A DNA stretch of 13,462 nucleotides from Clostridiales bacterium UBA1775 (GTDB lineage: Bacteria > Bacillota > Clostridia > Monoglobales > Firm-18). The stretch lies in assembly GCA_002314595.1 (NCBI GenBank), contig DCGP01000018.1, positions 1 to 13,462 on the forward strand. Reading direction: 5' to 3'. Shown here piece by piece: positions 7,056 to 13,462 of the stretch. The position numbers and the translations under genes are program-made. The notes under the pieces are model-generated. The model had not been told where the DNA came from. It did no database searches and was given only the letters and a program-made list of their open reading frames with translations. Positions within the stretch are counted from its first letter, which is position 1; every line of letters starts with the position of its first letter.

Positions 7056-8160
7056 TGCTCCTAAACGCGTATTACTTGTATTTGGCAAACTAAATCGTGG
7101 TGGTGCAGAAACTTTGGCAATGAATATATATAGAAATATTGACAGAGCCAAGCTTCAATTTGACTTTATCGTTCACACCAACGAAAGCTGCGATTATGAC
7201 CAAGAAATTTTAAGTTTAGGTGGTAAAATATATCGTTTCCCAAGATACAATGTAATAAATCATTTTGAATACAAAAAACATTGGAACAAGTTTTTTAAAG
7301 AACATAAGGAATACAAAGTTATTCACGCACATATGACAGGGTCTGCAAGTGTGTTTTTGCCAATAGCTAAAAAGTATGGACTTTATACGGTTTCTCACAG
7401 CCATATTGCTAAATCCCAAGAGGGTATTAGGCAAAAAACAATAGATTTATACAGATTACCTTTAAAAAGAATAAGCGACTATATGTTTGCCTGTTCCGAT
7501 ATTGCCGGAGAGTGGATGTTTGGCAAAAACATTAGTAAAAAGTCAAACTATAAAATAATTAAAAACGGCATAGATGCAGAAAAATTTGCATTTTCTATGG
7601 AAAAAAGGGAGCAAATCAGGAAAGAATTTAACCTTGAAAATTGTTTTGTAATAGGCAATGTTGCTCGCTTTCATAGACAGAAAAATCATAAATTTTTATT
7701 GAATATTATGAAAGAAGTAGTAAATATAGAACCAAATTCAAAATTACTTCTTGTAGGTTCCGGTCAACTGGAAGACGAGTTGAAAGCCCAAGCAAAAGAG
7801 CTTGGAATTGCAGAAAACGTTATATTTACCGGAGTTAGAGAAGATATTGATAAAATACTTTGTGCAATAGATGTATTTTGTATGCCGTCATTCCGTGAAG
7901 GATTACCTGTTTCACTTGTAGAAGCACAGGGTTCAGGCGTTCAAATAGTATGCTCGGATACCATTTCGGAGGAAATACAAATTACAGATTTAATTCATCA
8001 AGTTTCGTTAGATGATACTGCATTAACGTGGGCTGAGGAAATAATAAAATATAAAGCATATAACCGTAAAAATATGGTTTGCGAACTTGTAAAGTCAGGC
8101 TATGATATTAAATCTACATCAAAATGGCTTGAAAATTTCTATTTAGGGAAAAGTGAGTAA
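7048..8160 (+). CDS. GT4 glycosyltransferase, EpsF-like (second of the set)
   Basis: This is a 370-residue GT-B protein. After the start strand RVLLVFGKL comes the canonical RGGAETLAMNIYRNIDR (17-33). Further on are VIHAHMTGSA (91-100) and SHSH (116-119), with acceptor-side Arg and Lys around 132-142. The donor domain shows NVARFHRQKNHKFLL (204-218), LLLVGSGQLED (233-243), GVREDIDKILCAIDVFCMPSFREGLPVSLVEAQ (262-294) and EX7E E284/E292. It has the full set of features expected of an active retaining EpsF-type enzyme; sugar specificity is unknown. It overlaps the preceding gene by 8 nt, and the next gene begins 1 nt after its stop (or overlaps it if a GTG start is used). Confidence 0.92.
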   Translation: MTDAPKRVLLVFGKLNRGGAETLAMNIYRNIDRAKLQFDFIVHTNESCDYDQEILSLGGKIYRFPRYNVINHFEYKKHWNKFFKEHKEYKVIHAHMTGSASVFLPIAKKYGLYTVSHSHIAKSQEGIRQKTIDLYRLPLKRISDYMFACSDIAGEWMFGKNISKKSNYKIIKNGIDAEKFAFSMEKREQIRKEFNLENCFVIGNVARFHRQKNHKFLLNIMKEVVNIEPNSKLLLVGSGQLEDELKAQAKELGIAENVIFTGVREDIDKILCAIDVFCMPSFREGLPVSLVEAQGSGVQIVCSDTISEEIQITDLIHQVSLDDTALTWAEEIIKYKAYNRKNMVCELVKSGYDIKSTSKWLENFYLGKSE

Positions 8161-8161
8161 A

Positions 8162-9223
8162 ATGAGTGATATTAGGGTTTTGCATTTCGGATATAGCGCT
8201 AATTTAGGTGGGGTAGAAACAGTCATTAAAAATATAGCGTTAAATAGCCATATTCCTTGTGATATTTTGGTAACCTCTCAAAATGAAGTTCCGTTTGAAA
8301 AGGAATTGATTGAAAATGGTTGTAATATTATACGCATACCACCAAGGAGAGAAAACCCATTAGCTTATAAGAAAAATATAAAAAAGCTTTTGATTGAGCA
8401 TACGGAATATAAAATTATTCACGTGCATCTTAACACTGCAAGTAGCATTGAGCCTGTTATTGTTGCACATTCCTTGGGACGTAAAGTGGTTGCCCACAGC
8501 CATAGCACAAATGCGTCTTTTAATAAGCTTACAAAGGTACTTCATACGGTTAACAAAACACGCTTATCTAAGCTTGCAGATATAGGCGTTGCTTGTTCAG
8601 AACAGGCAGGTAAATATTTATTTAATAAGGATTTTATAGTAATCCCTAATGGAGTAGATGTTGATAAATTCAAGTACAATAAGCAAAATAGAGCAGAAAT
8701 CCGAAAAGAATTAGGCTTTACAGATGAGGATTTTGTTGTAATAAATGTTGGAATGTTGTATTCAGTTAAAAACCAAGTGTTTTTAATTGACGCTTTTAAG
8801 GACGTATTAAAAACAAGGCAAAATGCTAAGCTTTTGTTAGTTGGTGAGGGTGCAGACAGGGAAATGCTAACAAATCGGATTAAAGCAAATGGTTTAGAAA
8901 ACAGTGTTACACTTATGGGGAAATGCTTATATGTAGATAAATTATATTGTGGAGCAGATGCCTTTGCATTGCCGTCATTATTTGAGGGGTATCCAATAAC
9001 CTTAATTGAGGCGTTGGTGTCAGGTTTAAAATGCTTGGTATCTGAAAATGTTCCTGTTGTTAATTCAAATAATGTGGAATATTTACCCCTTGAACATAAT
9101 TTGTGGGTTGATAAAATATGTAGCATAGAAATTGGTTATCACAGAGAAGCTTGTGATAGTAGCCAATACGATGTTAATTCTATGATTTCCAAAATAAATA
9201 AATTGTATGATAGCTTGTTGTAG
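8162..9223 (+). CDS. GT4 glycosyltransferase, EpsF-like (third of the set)
   Basis: This is a 353-residue GT-B protein. The N-terminal half has RVLHFGYSANLGGVETVIKNI (5-25), IIHVHLNTASS (85-95) and AHSHSTN (111-117). The donor half has INVGMLYSVKNQVFLID (194-210) and LLLVGEGADREML (224-236), and the retaining EX7E residues are E275/E283 in FEGYPITLIEAL. It differs from its neighbours around 253-268, where the usual GxRxDVxxLLxAMDVFVFP is GKCLYVDKLYCGADAFALP. This is a donor-site region, so a different sugar is plausible. The ATG at 8162 lies 1 nt after the previous stop. A GTG at 8153, adding three residues, is an alternative: AGGGAA at 8145-8150 and GTGAG at 8153-8157 do not clearly choose between them. 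Confidence 0.89.
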   Translation: MSDIRVLHFGYSANLGGVETVIKNIALNSHIPCDILVTSQNEVPFEKELIENGCNIIRIPPRRENPLAYKKNIKKLLIEHTEYKIIHVHLNTASSIEPVIVAHSLGRKVVAHSHSTNASFNKLTKVLHTVNKTRLSKLADIGVACSEQAGKYLFNKDFIVIPNGVDVDKFKYNKQNRAEIRKELGFTDEDFVVINVGMLYSVKNQVFLIDAFKDVLKTRQNAKLLLVGEGADREMLTNRIKANGLENSVTLMGKCLYVDKLYCGADAFALPSLFEGYPITLIEALVSGLKCLVSENVPVVNSNNVEYLPLEHNLWVDKICSIEIGYHREACDSSQYDVNSMISKINKLYDSLL

Positions 9224-9228
9224 GGTGA
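9222..9228 (+). promoter_or_regulatory. Ribosome binding site AGGGTGA for a TTG start
   Basis: AGGGTGA overlaps the stop TAG of the third EpsF-like GT and is 4 nt before TTG at 9233. The distance is short but workable, and this start leaves a natural N-terminus (MNIKNVFKQIF). Confidence 0.6.
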
Positions 9229-9232
9229 TATT

Positions 9233-10138
9233 TTGAATATAAAAAATGTTTTTAAACAAATTTTTAGAAATATCTTTTGTGTGGAGCAATGGTATTTGGC
9301 ATTAAGATATTCTGAAAAAAATATAATTGAAGATACAAAAAAGCCATTTAATATAGTTGCTAATTCTAACAGATATTGGAAGGCAGACCCTTTTTTGTTT
9401 GAAAAAGATGGGATAATTTACGTGTTTTATGAGGTTTTCGACAAGAAAAAGCAAAAAGGAATGATTGCATATTCCAAGCTTGATAACAACAAATTTACAG
9501 ATATGCAAATAATTATAGAAGATGATGCTCATTTGTCTTATCCTTTTATTTTTGAAGAAAATGGCAAGGTTTATATTATGCCGGAAAGCTATGGAAAAAA
9601 CGGAGTATATATATGGGAAGCAGTTGACTTTCCAAACAAATGGCAACCTTCATACAAATTGCTTGATGGACGTTATGCAGATACAACCTTTGTAAAAATA
9701 GACGATGTAGAATATTATTTTACACTTGATGTTAATAATAAAAATTTTGAAAATGATAGCCTGTGTATTTTTAAAAAAGAAAATGAGAATTTAGTTCCTC
9801 ACAAAGGTAACCCTGTTGTTAAGGATAGTTCATCGGCAAGACCGGCAGGCAAAATATTTGATTTAATAAGACCGTCCCAGGTTTGCACAAATGGGTACGG
9901 ACAAGGCTTGAAATTTAACAAGGTAATTGAAATTGAAAGCTATAAGGAAAAGTGTCTAAAAACAATTACAGTTGATGATGTCAATTTTGACAAAAAAGGT
10001 CGCTATGTAGGTATGCACACTTACAACAGGTTAAATAATATAGACATTATAGATGTAAAAACAGAGCATTTTGATTTGCTGAATTTTGTATTTTACATTT
10101 TAAGAAAAATAAAGGTACATATTGGATTGATAAAATGA
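9233..10138 (+). CDS. GINT1 N-terminal-like beta-propeller protein of polysaccharide loci
   Basis: This is a 301-residue protein with no signal peptide and no membrane helix. It shows the pattern of the family named after the N-terminal domain of glucosamine inositolphosphorylceramide transferase 1, a five-bladed-propeller-like fold related to GH43/DUF377 glycosidases. Repeated blade signatures are WKADPFLFEKDGIIYVFYE (49-67), HLSYPFIFEENGKVYIMPES (100-119) and YADTTFVKIDDVEYYF (148-163). The family end motifs RPSQVCTNGYGQGLKF (213-228) and GMHTYNRLNNIDIIDV (260-275) are also present. In plant GINT1 a GT64 catalytic domain follows; here the protein ends after the propeller, so that transferase part is missing. 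Sitting between two GT4 genes with a 4-nt ATGA overlap to the next, it very probably acts on the same glycan. Whether it is a transferase, hydrolase or glycan-binding partner is unknown. Confidence 0.78.
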   Translation: MNIKNVFKQIFRNIFCVEQWYLALRYSEKNIIEDTKKPFNIVANSNRYWKADPFLFEKDGIIYVFYEVFDKKKQKGMIAYSKLDNNKFTDMQIIIEDDAHLSYPFIFEENGKVYIMPESYGKNGVYIWEAVDFPNKWQPSYKLLDGRYADTTFVKIDDVEYYFTLDVNNKNFENDSLCIFKKENENLVPHKGNPVVKDSSSARPAGKIFDLIRPSQVCTNGYGQGLKFNKVIEIESYKEKCLKTITVDDVNFDKKGRYVGMHTYNRLNNIDIIDVKTEHFDLLNFVFYILRKIKVHIGLIK

Positions 10139-11247
10139 AAAAGGTTTTAATTGTAACATCCCCACTTACAGTAGGTGGATTTGACATTATTGCAACAGGC
10201 TTGCAATTAAATATGAATAAAGAAAAGTATGACTTTACCTATTACATTAAAGGGGAAGAGGTAGGCCCTCTTGAAGAGGTGGTTTTAAAAAGCGGGGCAA
10301 AGGTAATTCATAGTCCTAATGGTGTTAAAGGGTATTTTGGTCAATATAAATATCTTAAAAAAGTTATGACAGAGGGTAGCTATGATATAGTACATTCCCA
10401 CTTGATGTTTTTTAGTGGTATTGTAATGAAAGCAGCTGCAGAATGTGGTATAAAAAAGCGTGTTCCTCATTCTCATATGACTAATCCATGTATGGAAAAT
10501 CGTATTTTGCCGGTTAGGATAATTGCTAAATTATATAGCATTATTATGAAAAAATGGCTTAATAAATATGGAACAGATATAATAGCTTGTGGCCCTGAGG
10601 CAGGGTATTATCTATATGGCAAAAAGAATTTTGAAAATAAAGGGATTTTGTTAAACAATGCAATAGATTTTAACAAATTTACATTTGATGAAAAGGATAG
10701 GGAAAGCATTAGAACAGAATTTAATATAGACAATGATACCTTGATATTAGGTCATGTAGGTAGGCTAAATTATGTTAAAAATCATAAATTTTTAATCAAA
10801 GTGTTTTATGAAACGCAGAAAATTAACCCAAACTCTAAATTACTGATAGTTGGCGATGGGGAAGAAAGAAAGTCCATTGAAAGCCAGGCGTACAAGCTAA
10901 ATATTCAAGATAAGGTGATTATTACAGGTGTAAGAAATGACGTTAGCAAAATGCTTAGTGCTATGGATATTTTTGTGTTTCCATCACTTTATGAGGGAGT
11001 GCCTGTAACATTGGTAGAGGCTCAGGCAACCAAATTACCGTGTCTTGTTTCGGATAGGGTTACAAAATATGTTAAGCAAAATGCCAACATAAAGTATTTC
11101 TCTCTTAACAAGGCGCCTGCTGAATGGGCTAAATCTGTACTGTATATGGCAAAAATGGATAGGGCAGATATAAGTTTGGACAATTTAAAAGAAAATTATG
11201 ATATTGAAAAGATAGTAAAACAGTTAGAAAAAATATATGATAACTGA
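10135..11247 (+). CDS. GT4 glycosyltransferase, EpsF-like (fourth of the set, divergent N-terminus)
   Basis: This is a 370-residue GT-B protein whose ATG overlaps the previous TGA stop (ATGA), indicating coupled translation; no good ribosome binding site is seen. The N-terminal loop is VGGFDIIATGLQLNMNKEKYDFTYY (13-37), unlike the GGxETxxMNxYR form of its paralogue at 7048. Further on are DIVHSHLMFFSG (84-95) and PHSHMTN (111-117). The donor half has GHVGRLNYVKNHKFLI (206-221), LLIVGDGEERKSIE (236-249) and GVRNDVSKMLSAMDIFVFPSLYEGVPVTLVEAQ (265-297), with EX7E E287/E295 intact. It should be an active retaining transferase, probably for a later sugar in the repeat; specificity is unknown. Confidence 0.9.
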   Translation: MKKVLIVTSPLTVGGFDIIATGLQLNMNKEKYDFTYYIKGEEVGPLEEVVLKSGAKVIHSPNGVKGYFGQYKYLKKVMTEGSYDIVHSHLMFFSGIVMKAAAECGIKKRVPHSHMTNPCMENRILPVRIIAKLYSIIMKKWLNKYGTDIIACGPEAGYYLYGKKNFENKGILLNNAIDFNKFTFDEKDRESIRTEFNIDNDTLILGHVGRLNYVKNHKFLIKVFYETQKINPNSKLLIVGDGEERKSIESQAYKLNIQDKVIITGVRNDVSKMLSAMDIFVFPSLYEGVPVTLVEAQATKLPCLVSDRVTKYVKQNANIKYFSLNKAPAEWAKSVLYMAKMDRADISLDNLKENYDIEKIVKQLEKIYDN

Positions 11248-11267
11248 TTTAGAGGAGGGATAAAACG

Positions 11268-12455
11268 ATGCAAGTATGGTTAATGATTTTCGTAAGCTTT
11301 TGTATATTGTATTGGTTTGTTCCTCAAAAGCGTATGTGGATATTGTTTTTGGCAACAAGCATTGCATTGGCAGTAATGGCATTTCATTGTTTGCCGTCCG
11401 AAACTGATGACCTTTCAAACTATTATGTTCAGCTTGAATATCTTCGTAGGGGTGGTTGGCACACATTCCAACAAATGTTAAGGGATAATAATAACAACTG
11501 GGGTTCTCTTCCGGTATGTGGATATTACTTTTATGTAATAAGTAGGTTAAACGACAATGGCTATTTGCCTGCAATTACAATTTTTATAGCATATTTTTCA
11601 ATGTTTTATTGCTTTTACAAGGCAGCAATCAGGTTTGAAATTGACAAGTGGTACTTGTTTTTAGGAAGCGTATTTTTGTTTGTAACATATTGGTATTTTG
11701 ATATTTGCAGTGGTGTTAGAAATGGCTTGGCATTTACCGTTTTTATTGTGTGTATATATTTTGATGTTGTTGAGCAGAAAAACAGACCTTTGTGTTATTT
11801 AGGATATTTATTGTGTATGGGTTTCCATTCAAGCGTTATTATTTTGGTTGCCTTGCGATGTGTTCTGTTTATTACAAGGAAAAACGACAGTAAATGGGTA
11901 TTTGTAGGTATGCTTTTGGCAATTTATGTTTGTGGTAATATTTTGCAGATGATAGGTGAGGCAACAGGTATCCAGTATTTGCAATTATTATCAGAAAAAG
12001 CAGCAAATAATATGGGCAGAGAAATCTTGTGGAGCAAATCATACATTTACATTAACTCATCGGTATTGTTACTAACATTGCTGTTGGGGTGGTATTTTTC
12101 AAAATTCATTAAAGAGTCGGAAAAATATGATGAAATCAAAGAATATTCTAAGTTCTTTTGGCTTATTAGCTTTTTTACGGCAGGCGCATTTACCAGCCAG
12201 CTTATATATATTCGTATAATTAGGTGGATTATCCCACTGGTAGGTGGACTTGTATTTATGGTAGGAATGAAATGCTGTAATGAGGTGCAGAAAAAGGCAA
12301 GGAAACCATTAAATGTAAAAAGTATTATTATAGGAAGCGAATCTGTATTAGAAGTTAACGAGCTGCTTATTACCTTATTCTTTATAGCATATACAATAGT
12401 GCATTTGTGGTATACTTGCAAGGGTACAAGCTTGATTTGGTTTCATTTTAGATAG
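11268..12455 (+). CDS. epsG: EpsG/Wzy-like polysaccharide polymerase, multi-pass membrane protein
   Basis: This is a 395-residue integral membrane protein with about 9-11 hydrophobic segments, the first at roughly 4-18, 24-41, 100-117 and 128-145. The EpsG family signature is seen: DDLSNYYVQLEYLRRGGW (47-64) in the first long outer loop, SGVRNGLAF (148-156), GFHSSV (185-190) and YIRIIRWIIP (314-323). By family knowledge such proteins join lipid-linked repeat units in Wzy-dependent exopolysaccharide synthesis at the outer face of the membrane. AGGAGG at 11253-11258, 9 nt before ATG 11268, is a strong ribosome binding site. Length and topology match the usual family size (about 360-400). The gene symbol is by family only; orthology to Bacillus EpsG is not shown. 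Confidence 0.88.
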   Translation: MQVWLMIFVSFCILYWFVPQKRMWILFLATSIALAVMAFHCLPSETDDLSNYYVQLEYLRRGGWHTFQQMLRDNNNNWGSLPVCGYYFYVISRLNDNGYLPAITIFIAYFSMFYCFYKAAIRFEIDKWYLFLGSVFLFVTYWYFDICSGVRNGLAFTVFIVCIYFDVVEQKNRPLCYLGYLLCMGFHSSVIILVALRCVLFITRKNDSKWVFVGMLLAIYVCGNILQMIGEATGIQYLQLLSEKAANNMGREILWSKSYIYINSSVLLLTLLLGWYFSKFIKESEKYDEIKEYSKFFWLISFFTAGAFTSQLIYIRIIRWIIPLVGGLVFMVGMKCCNEVQKKARKPLNVKSIIIGSESVLEVNELLITLFFIAYTIVHLWYTCKGTSLIWFHFR

Positions 12456-12456
12456 T

Positions 12457-12464
12457 AGGAGGTG
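12457..12464 (+). promoter_or_regulatory. Strong Shine-Dalgarno AGGAGGTG for a TTG-start GT2
   Basis: A perfect AGGAGGTG lies 5 nt before TTG at 12470 and directly after the tandem TAG TAG stops of the epsG-like gene. It identifies the start of the last gene in the window. Confidence 0.85.
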
Positions 12465-12469
12465 TCATC

Positions 12470-13462
12470 TTGATAAGTATTGTTGTTCCAATATATAATG
12501 TAGAAAAATATATTTGTCAATGTGTTGATAGTATTATTGCACAGTCTTATGCTGATATTGAAATAATACTTGTAGATGACGGCTCTGTGGATAAATGCCC
12601 TAAAATATGCGATGATTACGCATTAAAGGACAGCAGGATAAAGGTTATTCACAAGGAAAATGGAGGTCTTATAAGTGCTAGGAAGGCAGGAGTTAATGCT
12701 TCAAATGGTGAATATGTAACCTTTGTAGATGGGGACGATTTTGTTCACCAAAATATGTATGAATGTGTTGCAAAAAGCATAGCAGAGCATAATCCTGATG
12801 TTGTAGTTTGCGATTTTTATTATAATTATTATGATAAAAAGGATGTTAGCGAGCAAATATGCACAGAGGAATTTTATGATAAAGTTAAATTAGTTAACGA
12901 AATTTACCCTAAAATGTTATTTGATGGTAATTACTATTCCTTTGGAATTGCCCCAAATTGTTGGAGTAAGGTATTTAAAAAGGATTTGTTAGTTAAACAC
13001 CTAATGAAAGTAGACGATAGAACGAAAATGGGAGAAGATGCTTCCTTTACATACCCGATTTTGTTAGATGCAAATAGCGTAAGCTATGTTAATAAACCTT
13101 TATATTATTATAGGATTTTGCCACAATCTATGTCAAGAGGATATGATAAAAACCTTGATAAGATTATATTTAATGCCTATTATGCAATAAAAAAATGTAG
13201 TACAGAATGTTTTGATATAGCTTCCCAACTTGCATACTATATGGTTTATTTGGCCAATTTTGTTGTGCGAAATGAAATAAAAAGTAATGAAAAATCTAAA
13301 ACGAATACCTTTGTAAATTGGCTTTTTGCAAATATGGACTTAATTGACTCTGCAAAAAAGGTAGAAGTCAGCAAGCTTCCACTTCATACAAAAATATTTG
13401 TTTATGGTTTAAAATATAAATCAAAAACAGTAATGAAAATGTATATGGCACTTCTTAAAAAT
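12470..13462 (+). CDS. GT2 family glycosyltransferase (3' end outside window)
   Basis: The frame opens at TTG 12470 and stays open for 331 codons to the last base, so the stop lies beyond the window. The GT-A fold is clear: ISIVVPIYNVEKYI (2-15), IEIILVDDGS (30-39) for UDP binding, HKENGGLISARKAG (61-74), and the DXD-type metal site VDGDD (86-90). A later CWSKVFKKDLL stretch and MGEDASF with the catalytic ED pair are typical of inverting GT2 enzymes of the EpsJ/CpsJ kind. It should transfer one more sugar, with inversion, to the lipid-linked unit. The start is fixed by the AGGAGGTG 5 nt upstream; no ATG serves. Most of the protein is present, since relatives are usually about 320-350 residues. 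Confidence 0.9.
   Translation, partial: MISIVVPIYNVEKYICQCVDSIIAQSYADIEIILVDDGSVDKCPKICDDYALKDSRIKVIHKENGGLISARKAGVNASNGEYVTFVDGDDFVHQNMYECVAKSIAEHNPDVVVCDFYYNYYDKKDVSEQICTEEFYDKVKLVNEIYPKMLFDGNYYSFGIAPNCWSKVFKKDLLVKHLMKVDDRTKMGEDASFTYPILLDANSVSYVNKPLYYYRILPQSMSRGYDKNLDKIIFNAYYAIKKCSTECFDIASQLAYYMVYLANFVVRNEIKSNEKSKTNTFVNWLFANMDLIDSAKKVEVSKLPLHTKIFVYGLKYKSKTVMKMYMALLKN

Noticed and set aside
8542..9126. 194-codon minus-strand open frame opposite the third EpsF-like GT
   Set aside because: It is antisense to a gene with intact GT4 motifs, has no recognisable domain, and its length reflects the codon bias of the real gene.
12047..12421. 124-codon minus-strand open frame opposite the polymerase gene
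   Set aside because: It is antisense to conserved EpsG motifs, and its product shows no family features.
1..13462. Mobile element, CRISPR array or defence system
   Set aside because: I saw no transposase or recombinase motifs, no regularly spaced repeats, and no nuclease or toxin-antitoxin genes; every gene reads as surface, regulatory or polysaccharide function.

Overview
The window looks like a low-GC Gram-positive chromosome, most probably a gut-type Clostridia member (inference). The support is AT-rich DNA, strong AGGAGG-type ribosome binding sites, frequent TTG/GTG starts, an S-layer-homology (SLH) protein, and enzymes of the Firmicutes EpsF/EpsG exopolysaccharide type. All thirteen genes I support lie on the + strand. 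There are no tRNA or rRNA genes, no insertion sequences and no CRISPR array.

Region 1 (1-1572) is cell-surface material. It holds the C-terminal part of a large surface protein with MucBP-like and InlB/Flg_new-like repeats, cut by the window start. A small secreted protein follows that is almost nothing but three SLH motifs.

Region 2 (1573-2458) has a 12-bp hairpin without a U-tract, then a regulator. The regulator combines a receiver-like domain that lacks the phospho-acceptor Asp and the conserved Lys with a SARP/OmpR-type winged-helix domain. It stands immediately upstream of the polysaccharide genes and is the obvious candidate to control them.

Region 3 (2459 to the window end) is a tightly packed polysaccharide operon, with genes overlapping or separated by 0 to about 20 nt. 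In order it encodes: a membrane phosphoglycosyl transferase that starts the lipid-linked repeat unit; a two-domain HpcH/HpaI aldolase plus D-2-hydroxyacid dehydrogenase; a CapM-like GT4; three more GT4 enzymes; a beta-propeller protein of the GINT1 N-terminal type; a fifth GT4; an EpsG/Wzy-like polymerase; and a GT2 enzyme that runs off the window end. The GT2 enzyme starts with TTG behind a perfect Shine-Dalgarno sequence.

The likely working model is as follows. The initiating transferase puts the first sugar phosphate on undecaprenyl phosphate, the GTs extend the unit at the cytoplasmic face, and EpsG polymerises it. The fused aldolase/dehydrogenase may supply an unusual hydroxyacid or acidic building block. 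The flippase, chain-length regulator and tyrosine kinase usual in such loci are not in the window and may lie downstream. The most unusual items are the fused enzyme, the non-phosphorylatable receiver of the regulator, and the stand-alone propeller protein.
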